DNA of 64,000 bases from Rhodospirillaceae bacterium UBA3470 (GCA_002378125.1 DFRF01000041.1:1-64000); one strand, 5' to 3'. Shown: positions 27,305-35,860, counted from the stretch's first letter. Numbers and translations: made by a program. Notes: generated by a model not told the origin, from the letters alone.

Positions 27305-28006
27305 ATGGAAGCGACACCTGACAATCCGCTGACCAGGGGCAGCACGCGACCGTTGCGGGAAACGGAAACCTGGGTCTTCGACTTGGACAACACCCTCTAT
27401 CCAGAGACATGCCGCCTGTTCGACCAAGTCGATAAGAACATCACCCGGTTCATCATGCAGTTCTTAAGCCTGGAATGGGACGAGGCCTACGGCCTGCAGA
27501 AAGGCTATTTCCGTCAATACGGGACCACCATGAACGGCCTGATGAACTTGCACGGTGCAGACCCGCATGAATTCCTGGAATTCGTTCATGACATCGACCT
27601 CTCTCCCGTCGATAAAAATCCGCGCCTGGATACGGTGCTAGCTAAACTGCCAGGCCGCAAGATAATCTTCACCAATGGCTCAGTGGCCCATGCCGAAGGG
27701 GTCATGGGGGCGCTGGGTGTGGCCCATCATTTTGAAGCTATTTTCGACATCGTCGCATCAGACTACCGCCCAAAACCCAACCGAAACGCCTATGACAAGT
27801 TCGTTGCCGATCACAACGTTGACCCGAACCGCGCCGTTATGGTCGAGGACATGGCTCGGAACCTTGCCCCAGCCCATGAGATGGGCATGACTTGCGTGTG
27901 GATAACGTCAGACAATGATTGGGCCAAAGCCGGCCACGACGGCGATCACGTGCATTACGTTGTCGACGATCTGACAAAATGGTTGGAGACCTTAGCCGAG
28001 CCTTGA
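27305..28006 (+). CDS. HAD-superfamily pyrimidine 5'-nucleotidase
   Basis: A 233-residue HAD hydrolase of the SDT1/PHM8 pyrimidine 5'-nucleotidase branch. Motif I FDLDNTLYP holds the nucleophile and acid aspartates; the helical cap has QKGYFRQYGTTMNGLM, typical of this branch; motif II is IIFTNGS; the motif III lysine and motif IV are in YRPKPNR and MVEDMARNL. It should dephosphorylate UMP/CMP-type nucleotides. The ATG at 27305 is preferred to upstream in-frame codons because conserved sequence begins near ETWVFDLDNT. In related genomes this gene usually sits next to dapD, which here is 10 kb away. Confidence 0.88.
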   Translation: MEATPDNPLTRGSTRPLRETETWVFDLDNTLYPETCRLFDQVDKNITRFIMQFLSLEWDEAYGLQKGYFRQYGTTMNGLMNLHGADPHEFLEFVHDIDLSPVDKNPRLDTVLAKLPGRKIIFTNGSVAHAEGVMGALGVAHHFEAIFDIVASDYRPKPNRNAYDKFVADHNVDPNRAVMVEDMARNLAPAHEMGMTCVWITSDNDWAKAGHDGDHVHYVVDDLTKWLETLAEP

Positions 28007-28214
28007 TGCATGTCAATCCAGTGGCCGCGACGTGACGTTGGGTCTGGCCGTCACGCCCATGTTCGGAGGCCGCGCCGTCGAAGCCGGCGAAGAATGGGCA
28101 TTGTCCGGCCCCGCACTGGTGGGGATAATCGCCGCGGCCCGGGTCGCGGCAAGTTTGCGAATAAATGGATGCAACAACCGAATTGTCCATTTTGATCCAA
28201 TAAGGAATTACCAC

Positions 28215-29369
28215 ATGACATCTTTCACGTTTCAAACAACGCGCTCGGTGATCGTCGAGCCCGGAAGCTCTGGACAATTAGGCGCCCTGATGGCGGGCCT
28301 GGGCTGCACCAACGTGCTGCTTGTTACCGACAGCGGGATCATGGGCCTAGGCCTAGCAACGGCCGCCATTGACGGTTTCTCTGACGCCGGCGTGAACCTC
28401 AGCATCTTCGCTGATGTCGTCGCCGACCCACCCGAAGAAGTCATTTTGAGTGCGGTATCGGACGCCAAGGCGAAAAACGTCGACGGCGTCGTCGGCCTGG
28501 GCGGCGGCAGCTCTATGGACGTGGCCAAATTGCTGTCCTTCTTGCTGGGAAGCAACCAAGCACTCTCTGATATCTATGGGGTCGGCATGTGCCAAGGCGA
28601 ACGTTTGCCTCTGGCCCTGGCGCCAACGACGGCGGGTACGGGCTCGGAGGTAACACCTATCTCCATCGTAACCACAGGAGCGAGTGAAAAAAAGGGCGTC
28701 GTTTCACCCCAACTGCTTCCCGATTGGGCCGTGCTGGACGCCGATTTAACCCTCGACCTTCCCAAACACATCACGGCAGCAACCGGTATAGACGCCATGG
28801 TTCACGCCATCGAAGCCTATACCTCTAAGGTCAAAAAGAATCCCATGTCCGATTGTTTGGCGAAAGAAGCTCTTCGCCTACTTGGCACAAACATCCGCAC
28901 CGTCTGTGAGAACAAGGATGCCCGACAGGCGCGTAGCGACATGCTGCTGGGTTCCATGCTCGCGGGTATGGCCTTCTCCAACGCGCCCGTGGCCGCCGTA
29001 CATGCGCTCGCCTATCCCCTGGGCGGACATTTTCATGTGCCTCACGGACTTTCAAACTCCTTGGTGCTGCCCCACGTCATGCGCTTCAACATTCCGGCGA
29101 CGAGAGACGCCTATGCAGAACTGGCGTCTATCGTGTTTCCCGATGTTGAACAGGGTTCGGCGGAAATAATGGCCGTAGAAATGACGCGGCGCCTGGCCCA
29201 GCTGGCCGATGACTTGGGCTTGGAGACCCGGCTTCGCGACGTGGGCGTATCACAAAACCAGATCCCCATGCTCGCAGAAGACGCCATGAAACAAACACGG
29301 CTCTTGGTCAACAATCCACGCGAGATGACCTACGACGCGGCCCTCGAAATCTATCAACAAGCTCATTGA
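28215..29369 (+). CDS. Iron-containing alcohol dehydrogenase
   Basis: A 384-residue group III (iron-activated, NAD-dependent) alcohol dehydrogenase. The nucleotide-binding GLGGGSSMDVAK motif and PTTAGTGSEVT segment lie in the N-terminal half; the metal-binding region has GIDAMVHAIEAYTS, HALAYPLGGHFHVPHG and later histidines. The ATG at 28215 follows TAAGGAAT. An upstream in-frame extension to 28032 (AVTPMFGGRAVEAGEEWALS) looks coding-like but is not part of this family and may be a remnant. The gene precedes an S-formylglutathione hydrolase by about 40 bases, which suggests work on formaldehyde or another short aldehyde. Confidence 0.92.
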   Translation: MTSFTFQTTRSVIVEPGSSGQLGALMAGLGCTNVLLVTDSGIMGLGLATAAIDGFSDAGVNLSIFADVVADPPEEVILSAVSDAKAKNVDGVVGLGGGSSMDVAKLLSFLLGSNQALSDIYGVGMCQGERLPLALAPTTAGTGSEVTPISIVTTGASEKKGVVSPQLLPDWAVLDADLTLDLPKHITAATGIDAMVHAIEAYTSKVKKNPMSDCLAKEALRLLGTNIRTVCENKDARQARSDMLLGSMLAGMAFSNAPVAAVHALAYPLGGHFHVPHGLSNSLVLPHVMRFNIPATRDAYAELASIVFPDVEQGSAEIMAVEMTRRLAQLADDLGLETRLRDVGVSQNQIPMLAEDAMKQTRLLVNNPREMTYDAALEIYQQAH

Positions 29370-29408
29370 ACTGGGCAAGCGACAACTCTTGGATAAGGAA
29401 CCCTCGAC

Positions 29409-30248
29409 GTGCAAATGAAATCAGAGTGGAATAGCTTTGGTGGGCGCCAGGCCGTATATGTGCACAACAGCACTGAACTGGGCAGCACCGCGGAAGTCGC
29501 CGTCTTCACACCACCTCAGGCAGATGCGGGACGTGTTCCAGTCCTGACTTACCTGTCTGGCCTCACCTGCACGTGGGAGAATGTCACGACAAAAGCTGGA
29601 TTTCAGGCGTGGGCGGCTGAAGCGGGCGTGATTGTAGTCTGCCCCGACACCAGTCCGCGGGGCGACAATGTGCCGGATGCGTCGGATGAATACGACTTCG
29701 GGCAGGGCGCGGGGTTCTATGTCAACGCAACGCGTGAGCCCTGGGCGAAAAACTATCGCATGTACGCCTACGTGGTGGAGGAATTGCCGGGCCTGATCGC
29801 TAATACTGTCAATGGCGCGGATATGCAACGGCAGGGTATTTTTGGCCATTCCATGGGCGGGCATGGGGCGCTAACCATCGCTCTCAAGAACCCGGGGACC
29901 TATCGGTCCGTTTCCGCCTTCGCCCCCATCGTCGCGCCGACCCAAGTGCCCTGGGGCGAGAAGGCGCTTGGCCGCTACCTAGGCGACGACAAAAGCGATT
30001 GGATGGAATACGACGCTGTCGCCCTTGTGCAGAGCCGGGGCTGGCACGACGAGATACTGATCGATCAGGGCGAAGCAGACGAATTTCTTTTGGAACAGCT
30101 CAGACCGGAGCTCTTTCAGACGGCCTGCGCCGACGCGGGCGTGGATCTCCAATTGCGAATGCAGCCCGGCTACGACCATTCTTACTACTTCATTTCGAGC
30201 TTCATGCGCGATCATATAGCGTGGCATGCGGCACAACTGACGGGCTAA
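29409..30248 (+). CDS. fghA: S-formylglutathione hydrolase
   Basis: A 279-residue esterase-D-type serine hydrolase that releases formate and glutathione from S-formylglutathione. The oxyanion/active-site segments LSGLTCTWENVTTKAG and CPDTSPRGDNVPDA, the nucleophile elbow GHSMGGHGAL and the catalytic His in PGYDHSYYFISSF are family-diagnostic. The GTG at 29409 sits 8 bases after AAGGAA and is preferred to the ATG at 29415, which is too far from it. It follows an iron alcohol dehydrogenase rather than the usual zinc S-hydroxymethylglutathione dehydrogenase. Confidence 0.93.
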   Translation: MQMKSEWNSFGGRQAVYVHNSTELGSTAEVAVFTPPQADAGRVPVLTYLSGLTCTWENVTTKAGFQAWAAEAGVIVVCPDTSPRGDNVPDASDEYDFGQGAGFYVNATREPWAKNYRMYAYVVEELPGLIANTVNGADMQRQGIFGHSMGGHGALTIALKNPGTYRSVSAFAPIVAPTQVPWGEKALGRYLGDDKSDWMEYDAVALVQSRGWHDEILIDQGEADEFLLEQLRPELFQTACADAGVDLQLRMQPGYDHSYYFISSFMRDHIAWHAAQLTG

Positions 30249-30353
30249 TCTGCCGCGCCGATTCGTGCCAGCCCGTCCTGACCGCCATTAATCACAGACC
30301 CCGACCTTAAACCTAGATGGTTTTCCCACCGTCATTCTGCGTTGTGACTCAGG

Positions 30354-30380
30354 GTTGTAATGTTATAACAAAATGTAATA
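30354..30380. promoter_or_regulatory. Zur-like operator upstream of DUF1826
   Basis: The perfect palindrome TGTTATAACA (30361-30370), flanked by GTAA on the left and AAATGTAA on the right, lies about 60 bases before the DUF1826 start. Zinc-uptake-regulator (Zur) boxes are AT-rich palindromes built from TGTTATA half-sites, and DUF1826 genes are repeatedly found in Zur regulons. The outer arms are imperfect, so the assignment is likely rather than certain. Confidence 0.5.
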
Positions 30381-30428
30381 TCTTGAGCTCTCCATTCAGC
30401 CGTCACATTAAGTTTGTAAAGCCGTCCC

Positions 30429-31157
30429 ATGCTTGCTCAAAAAGCCGAAGTCATCCCACCCGCTTATGGGAGCACCGCCTCCAGGGGAACCGGCATTCGA
30501 ACATGTGGGTCCATTAGTGGCCTTGCAGCAATAGGGGCGCCGTCTACCGAGCTTGTAATCTGGAAACGCGCGCTGCCGTCCCAGTTGCGGGACTGGTTAA
30601 ACCAGATTCCGGTACCGGTGTTGCCCGATCTTCGGCTTCTCATCAAGCCCGACGAGCTCCGGCCCGCCCTTGAACCGCTCCTGGACCAGTGTGGCATGCA
30701 GGCCGGCGATATGCGCGAACTTCTGATCACCGACATTGCCAAGCTCATCCAGGTCTTTTCCCGCATCACGGCAAAGGCGCGCGTCGATGTCCGGCTGGAG
30801 CGCGTCGACGATGATGCCTGCTGGAAATTTCATCGCGACAGCGTCGATGCCCGACTGCTCACCACTTATCGCGGCCCAACAACGGAGTGGGTGCAACCGG
30901 AGCACGGCGAACGTGCCATTCTTGAACAACAGAGTTTCACAGGTCCCCTCGAGCATTTAGGTGCCCATGACGTGGCCCTCTTCAAGGGGACCAAGGCCGA
31001 CACGGGTAGGGGAATCGTCCATCGCTCGCCGCCAATCGTCGGCACTGGTTATACGCGCCTTCTGCTCTGCCTCAACAAACCGACCGTGGCCTCACCGGAT
31101 CCATGGGCCGCGGGCCCAGGCCACTATTCCCACGCGGGCGTTCAACGGGGCTGGTAA
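30429..31157 (+). CDS. DUF1826 domain protein, probable zinc-starvation gene
   Basis: A 242-residue protein of the DUF1826 family. Diagnostic sequence is VRLERVDDDACWKFHRDSVD followed by LLTTYRGPTTEWV and the C-terminal GRGIVHRSPPI and TGYTRLLLCLN. The FHxD, H and R residues recall 2-oxoglutarate/cupin-like metal sites, but no reaction is established for the family. Members are known to occur with COG0523 metallochaperones and other Zur targets in proteobacteria. The Zur-like palindrome upstream supports induction under zinc limitation. The start at 30429 lacks a clear ribosome-binding site. Confidence 0.8.
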   Translation: MLAQKAEVIPPAYGSTASRGTGIRTCGSISGLAAIGAPSTELVIWKRALPSQLRDWLNQIPVPVLPDLRLLIKPDELRPALEPLLDQCGMQAGDMRELLITDIAKLIQVFSRITAKARVDVRLERVDDDACWKFHRDSVDARLLTTYRGPTTEWVQPEHGERAILEQQSFTGPLEHLGAHDVALFKGTKADTGRGIVHRSPPIVGTGYTRLLLCLNKPTVASPDPWAAGPGHYSHAGVQRGW

Positions 31158-31316
31158 GAGCCCGCCATAATATGAGAATTACGGGAAGCACGACTGGTGC
31201 GGCAATGATCCGGGCGGTTTAAGTCGGACACTGGTTGAAACTGGACAATCTGATGATATAACGTCACGTATAAGGAAAATTCTTTACCGACACTGCCATT
31301 TTGGGAGACCCAGCCC

Positions 31317-32084
31317 ATGGCCCTCCAAGTTTATCAATTCCCGTGCCGCTCGGACAACTATGGTTTCCTGGCGCACGATCCCACCCTGAATGTGACCGCC
31401 TCCATCGACACGCCCGAAGAGGGCCCCATCAATACCGCCCTGGAAGAGAAAGGCTGGCGCCTAACGCATATCTTAAACACTCATCATCACGGCGATCACA
31501 CCGGCGCCAATATTGCACTCAAGGAGCGCTGGGGCTGCACAATCGTCGGTGCCGCCAATGACGCGGACCGCATTCCGGGGATTGATGTACGGATGGCCGA
31601 CGGTGACAAATACCAGTTCGGCTCCCTGATCGCCGATGTGTTCGAGGTACCGGGCCATACCACCGGGCACATCGCCTATTATTTTTCGAGTGAGGACATC
31701 GCTTTCGTCGGCGACACCCTTTTTGCGCTCGGTTGCGGCCGCCTGTTCGAAGGTACGCCTGAGATGATGTGGAACAGCCTGCAAAAGCTTATGGCGCTTC
31801 CCGACGAAACAATTGTCTACTGCGCCCACGAGTACACCCAGTCGAATGCCCAATTCGCACTCTCGGTTGAACCAGGCAACGCGGCGCTAGTAGCACGCAG
31901 CCAGGAAATCGACGCCTTGCGTGCCGAGGGCAAGCCAACCGTACCAACCACCATTGGTCTAGAGCGGGCCACTAACCCGTTCTTGCGACCCATGAGTGAG
32001 AATCTTCAGGAAACCGTCGGCCTCAGCGGCGCCGATCTGGTATCCGTATTTACCGAAACTCGGTTACGGAAGGACAACTTCTAG
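31317..32084 (+). CDS. gloB: Hydroxyacylglutathione hydrolase (glyoxalase II)
   Basis: A 255-residue metallo-beta-lactamase-fold enzyme that hydrolyses S-D-lactoylglutathione in methylglyoxal detoxification. The metal motif is THHHGDHTG; VPGHTTGHIAYY and FVGDTLFALGCGRLFEG supply further ligands; YCAHEYTQSNAQFAL and the C-terminal LRKDNF bind glutathione and are diagnostic. GGGAGA lies 10 bases before the ATG. It follows DUF1826 by 160 bases on the same strand, and with the S-formylglutathione hydrolase it makes a glutathione-aldehyde group. Confidence 0.95.
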   Translation: MALQVYQFPCRSDNYGFLAHDPTLNVTASIDTPEEGPINTALEEKGWRLTHILNTHHHGDHTGANIALKERWGCTIVGAANDADRIPGIDVRMADGDKYQFGSLIADVFEVPGHTTGHIAYYFSSEDIAFVGDTLFALGCGRLFEGTPEMMWNSLQKLMALPDETIVYCAHEYTQSNAQFALSVEPGNAALVARSQEIDALRAEGKPTVPTTIGLERATNPFLRPMSENLQETVGLSGADLVSVFTETRLRKDNF

Positions 32085-32103
32085 GCCTGACACAAATACA
32101 ATC

Positions 32104-32373
32104 CGCCAACCGTCACTAGCCGAAGCGCTTGGCAACCGCGGCGCGGCGGCTATCTTCCCTGACCTGCAGACACCCGCCAATTGCAAGCAGATCGCCGACG
32201 AGGCGCGAGAAAGCTAGGGTGCTATCCCCATCGGGGGCAAGCTTTCGGCAAACCATATTGAAAATTATATCGACTTCGAGCCGGAGACCTTGGCCGATTA
32301 CATCATTCTTGATGGGCGCACTCGCAAGACAGGTGGGCGGCGCTCATCTTCGACAATCACATTTTGGTGTTGA
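32104..32373 (+). pseudogene. Possible remnant of a metal-type periplasmic binding protein
   Basis: One frame continues across a TAG stop (32215-32217): SLAEALGNRGAAAIFPDLQ, TPANCKQIADEARES, stop, GAIPIGGKLSANHIENYIDF, EPETLADYI. The pattern (Val/Ala-Ile-Phe-x-E/D, a Gln-Ile-Ala-Asp-Glu helix, then Gly-Gly-x-Leu) resembles the C-terminal lobe of ZnuA-type solute-binding proteins. No N-terminal part is present. The resemblance is modest and based on pattern recall only. Confidence 0.3.
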
Positions 32374-32705
32374 TAATTCTCACCCTCTCGCGCGAGCCCT
32401 CATCTGGACGGCAAGTCCAGACGCTAGATGGCTCTGAGAATCATCAGCAAGTTGCGTATGCCCGAAGAGTTCACCAAGGCAATAGCCTTGGAGGCCAATA
32501 CCGATGCCGCCGCCACCTCAAACTCGGCGATGCATGGTGTGGGCTGCATGCGGCACACATATATAATTCCAACTATTGTCCCGTCGACACCACCAAGCAC
32601 GAATAACCCTAAGAACATATTCAGAAAAGTTTCGATCCGGCGGCACAAGACCCTCAAGCATAGACTTCCGTTCCAGAGGGATCCGAAACTGTAGGCCCAC
32701 CTCGG
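32374..32705. other. Intergenic region, no supported gene
   Basis: About 330 bases downstream of the TRAP operon end. A minus-strand frame (32424-32657) has a hydrophobic stretch MFLGLFVLGGVDGTIVGIIY but no family resemblance or ribosome-binding site; it may be a fragment of a lost membrane protein. Confidence 0.25.
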
Positions 32706-34055
32706 CTAACTCCCTGGAAACTTCCCATAGAAGAAGTCAGGCAAGAATGTCGCAATTTCTGGGAACGCCGAAATGATGATCAGCACCACAACATAGGCGA
32801 TGACGAACGGAATCACAGCAATGGAAATCTTGTCGATACCCAGATTGGTTATTCGTGCCGCTACAAAAAGATTGGCGCCGACCGGCGGTGTAAGGAAGCC
32901 CACCTCGCAGGAAATGACCATAATAATCCCAAAGACGATCGGGTCGATGCCGAGGCTGATCACGATCGGCAGCATAAGTGGTGTCAGAAGGATAATTTGA
33001 GCAATTGATTCCAGAAACATGCCCGTGAAAATCAGGATCGCAGCAATGATCATGAGCAAGATAAACGGGTTCTCCGTCACGCCCGTAAGGGCGTCCCCAA
33101 TCATCATTGGGACTTCCATCAAACTCATCAGTTCGCCAAATGCCTTGGCCGGGCCGACGATTATAAGAACGGCACCTGAGATCATAGCAGTGATCTTCAA
33201 ACAGTAGATGAGTTTCCCAAAATCGAGTTCATGGTATGCGAAGTGACCAATAATCAGAGCGTAGACCACGGCGACGGATGCTGCTTCCGTTGGTGTGAAG
33301 ATCCCTGAATAAATACCACCAAGGATGATGAAGGGCGCAAGAAGTGCCCACTTGCCGGCCCAGAAAGACTCCCAAACATCGCTCCAAGAAAACTCGCGAC
33401 CGGCGCCAACATAACCCCGCTTCCTCGCGATAATGTAGGTCGTCAGCATCAAAATTCCACTCGCGATCAAGCCGGGAAAGAACCCGGCCAAAAATAGCCT
33501 GGGAATAGACTGCTCCGCGACGATCCCATAGATGATCATCAAGTTGCTTGGCGGAATGAGGCTACCCAGCGCGCCGCCGGCCGCAGCGATAGCACCACCA
33601 AACGCCGGGCTGTAATTCTGCTTCACCATGGAGGGGATCATGACTGCACCGATGGCCGCTGTCGTCGCAGGCCCGGATCCCGATAGGGCCGCGAAGAACG
33701 TGCACCCAAGCACCGCAACCAGGCCCAAGCTCCCCGTATAATTACCAACCAGCGATTCCGCCAAGTTGACGATGCGGCGCGCCATACCCCCCTGTTCCAT
33801 CAATGAACCAGCAAGCACGAACAAGGGGACGGTAATGAGCGGGAACGGCTCGATCCCCGTATACATGGAAAGGGCAATCTGAACGAAGGGGAAATCTAAA
33901 AACCAATAGCCAACGACCGTGCCGATGATCACCGATATGGGGATGGGGATCCCCAGCGCGATCATCAAGAGCATTGATAGAAAAATAATGATTGCCTGCG
34001 TCACCTCAGGCAAATCAAGCAAGAAATCCGAAAATGTGCCCCAAAACTCAAACAT
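32706..34055 (-). CDS. dctM: TRAP transporter large permease DctM
   Basis: A 449-residue membrane protein with about 12 hydrophobic helices, the sodium-driven transport subunit of a tripartite ATP-independent periplasmic transporter. ALSGSGPATTAAIGAVMIPSM and GALGSLIPPSNLMIIYG, and the second repeat TPPVGANLFVAARITN, are the conserved ion- and substrate-site hairpins of the DctM family. The start overlaps the end of dctQ by 8 bases, showing tight coupling. It is the last gene of the dctP-dctQ-dctM operon. Confidence 0.95.
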   Translation of the reverse strand: MFEFWGTFSDFLLDLPEVTQAIIIFLSMLLMIALGIPIPISVIIGTVVGYWFLDFPFVQIALSMYTGIEPFPLITVPLFVLAGSLMEQGGMARRIVNLAESLVGNYTGSLGLVAVLGCTFFAALSGSGPATTAAIGAVMIPSMVKQNYSPAFGGAIAAAGGALGSLIPPSNLMIIYGIVAEQSIPRLFLAGFFPGLIASGILMLTTYIIARKRGYVGAGREFSWSDVWESFWAGKWALLAPFIILGGIYSGIFTPTEAASVAVVYALIIGHFAYHELDFGKLIYCLKITAMISGAVLIIVGPAKAFGELMSLMEVPMMIGDALTGVTENPFILLMIIAAILIFTGMFLESIAQIILLTPLMLPIVISLGIDPIVFGIIMVISCEVGFLTPPVGANLFVAARITNLGIDKISIAVIPFVIAYVVVLIIISAFPEIATFLPDFFYGKFPGS

Positions 34056-34587
34056 GGGTCATTTCCCGTTCTCGCTTATCGCCGTCGTCCCGGGGCTCAA
34101 GAATGGGCTCATCAAACTTCCACCACCGGTAATAGACTTGGAGGAGACGGAACGTCATTAGTCCAAATCCAAAGATCAGGCAGAGATAGGGCCACTTCTG
34201 ATCAATATCCAAAGCGGGAGACCTGTAGGAGTTCTCCCAAAACGAAATTTCCAAAATGACACTTTGCCAAGTCAGAAAAACACCCATAACGAACCAGACA
34301 AGATCGCTAAATATCGTGAGCCCGAGGCTTATCGTCCTTGGGAACAGATTGATGAAGTTCATGACCCGGATATGGGCCCGTTCGCGCACAGCCCAGGAAA
34401 CGGACAAGTACACGGACCAAAGCATCATGTACTGGGCGATTTCGTCGGACCACGACAGGGGTTCGTTAAAGACGTATCTCAGAACCACGTGCAAGAACAC
34501 CATCGCGCACATGATCATCACACATACGCCTGCGATAGCTTCTTCAAAACGTCGCTCTAGAATCTTATACATATGACCAACCATCAA
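34048..34587 (-). CDS. dctQ: TRAP transporter small permease DctQ
   Basis: A 179-residue four-helix membrane protein that scaffolds DctM. Typical DctQ features are VVLRYVFNEPLSWSDEIAQY near residue 40 and VRERAHIRVMNFINLFP near 70, followed by two more helices and a charged cytoplasmic tail. It lies about 100 bases after dctP, separated by a strong hairpin, and overlaps dctM by 8 bases. Confidence 0.93.
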   Translation of the reverse strand: MMVGHMYKILERRFEEAIAGVCVMIMCAMVFLHVVLRYVFNEPLSWSDEIAQYMMLWSVYLSVSWAVRERAHIRVMNFINLFPRTISLGLTIFSDLVWFVMGVFLTWQSVILEISFWENSYRSPALDIDQKWPYLCLIFGFGLMTFRLLQVYYRWWKFDEPILEPRDDGDKREREMTHV

Positions 34588-34637
34588 CGAATTTCGAACT
34601 CGCCAATTCTGCCCCGATCAAAATCCGATCACAGTGG

Positions 34638-34670
34638 AGACTGCAGCGCCTGAACGGGGCGCTGCAGTCT
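34638..34670 (-). repeat. 13-bp perfect stem-loop between dctP and dctQ
   Basis: AGACTGCAGCGCC (34638-34650) pairs perfectly with GGCGCTGCAGTCT (34658-34670) around a 7-base loop. No T-run follows on the minus strand, so it is not a classic terminator. In transport operons such a hairpin after the binding-protein gene usually protects its mRNA or partly blocks read-through, giving more binding protein than permease. Confidence 0.8.
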
Positions 34671-34688
34671 TCCTCAGGTTCGCTATCG

Positions 34689-35687
34689 TTATTTAGCCGC
34701 GTCTGCAATCGCCTTCATGATCGCGGGATAGTCGCCGCCCCGCTTTTTGCCGAAAGCTGCGTGAACGGCTTTGGCCTTCTCGACCCAGGGGCCAATATCC
34801 GGCTCTGTGACCGTCACGCCGGCTGCTTCCAGTTTTTTCTGAACCAGGTCCATACCATAGTTGGTGTGGAAACGTGACGCCGCCGTGGCGACTTTGACCG
34901 CCATGTTGAAGTGCTCTTTTTGGCTCGCATTCATCTTCTTCATGAACTTGTCACTAACGAAGAAAGGCGGCGCCAAAACGAAATGGCCCGTCTTGGCAAT
35001 GTGTTTGGCAACATCGTGAAATTTCTGCGAGTAGATCACGTCCATGGGCAGGTCACCGCCATCAACGGTACCCGTCTGCGTCGCCGTCAACGCTTCTGAC
35101 CACGCGATCGGAACAGGATCAGAACCAAAGGCTTTGTAGGTGTCGATCATGACCACGTTTTTCGGTACTCGGTATTTCATCTTGGCAAAGTCGGCCAGGC
35201 TGTTAATTGGCATTTTCGTGTTATAGATATGCCGGAATGAGAACAACGGGATCGATACCAGGTGCACGCCCACCTCTTTGGGCATATCGCCCCAGATTTT
35301 CTGGCCGATGGGACCATCCGCAACTTTCACAGCATGATCATAGTTTTGGATCATGTAAGGCAGGACCAAGAGGTCGATCTTCGGGAAGAAGGGGCCCGCA
35401 TTGTTCTGCGCGATCATTGTCCCATCGAGAGTGCCCAGTTGGAGCTTTTTAAATTGCTCCTGCTCGCTGCCCATTTTGTGACAGCAGTGTACTTTTACGC
35501 GAACGGTACCGCCCGACAGCGTTTCGAAGCGTTCGGCAAATGTCTTCATGAACGTCCCGTAAGGATGTCCTTCGGTAACCGAAAATCCAATGTTCATCGT
35601 AAGTTTCTTAGCTGATGCCTCAGCGGACATCAGCAATCCGGCAACGGCCAATACAGCCCCAACCCATAAAATTGAGTGTCTCTTCAC
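34689..35687 (-). CDS. dctP: TRAP transporter substrate-binding protein DctP
   Basis: A 332-residue periplasmic binding protein of the DctP family. The signal peptide is KRHSILWVGAVLAVAGLLMS ending AEASA, then the mature protein begins KKLTMNIGFSVTEGHPYG. The ligand-anchoring arginine region is in AKMKYRVPKNVVM and the WSEALTATQTGTVDGGD segment is diagnostic. The GTG at 35687 is chosen because AGGAGG lies 5-10 bases upstream; the ATG at 35741 would put 18 polar residues before the signal. It is divergent from the YihU-like reductase, whose substrate it probably imports. Confidence 0.93.
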   Translation of the reverse strand: MKRHSILWVGAVLAVAGLLMSAEASAKKLTMNIGFSVTEGHPYGTFMKTFAERFETLSGGTVRVKVHCCHKMGSEQEQFKKLQLGTLDGTMIAQNNAGPFFPKIDLLVLPYMIQNYDHAVKVADGPIGQKIWGDMPKEVGVHLVSIPLFSFRHIYNTKMPINSLADFAKMKYRVPKNVVMIDTYKAFGSDPVPIAWSEALTATQTGTVDGGDLPMDVIYSQKFHDVAKHIAKTGHFVLAPPFFVSDKFMKKMNASQKEHFNMAVKVATAASRFHTNYGMDLVQKKLEAAGVTVTEPDIGPWVEKAKAVHAAFGKKRGGDYPAIMKAIADAAK

Positions 35688-35740
35688 GTCTGCCTCCTGT
35701 GCAACGTTGGTAAGAAAATTATTTTTATATGCCTCGTCCA

Positions 35741-35756
35741 AATACTATGTAGTATT
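35741..35756. promoter_or_regulatory. Palindrome 1 in the TRAP/reductase divergent promoter
   Basis: AATACTATGTAGTATT has 7-bp perfect arms around two central bases. It lies 54 bases upstream of the dctP start and 105 bases before the reductase start. TA-rich palindromes of this size are typical operators of GntR-family regulators, and a GntR gene ends the divergent transcript. Confidence 0.55.
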
Positions 35757-35773
35757 GAGGTCAAATTCAACCT

Positions 35774-35790
35774 CTTGTCTCTGAGACAAG
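35774..35790. promoter_or_regulatory. Palindrome 2 in the TRAP/reductase divergent promoter
   Basis: CTTGTCTCTGAGACAAG has 8-bp perfect arms around one central base. The C-T-T-G-T-x-T half-site and the spacing between two divergent genes fit a GntR (HutC-type) operator: bound regulator could repress both dctPQM and the reductase-regulator pair. Confidence 0.6.
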
Positions 35791-35860
35791 TTCGGTTAGC
35801 CATACATGATAATCAACTAGCGCTGAGTAGTCATCAGCCTTAATTTTGGAGAATATTCGC

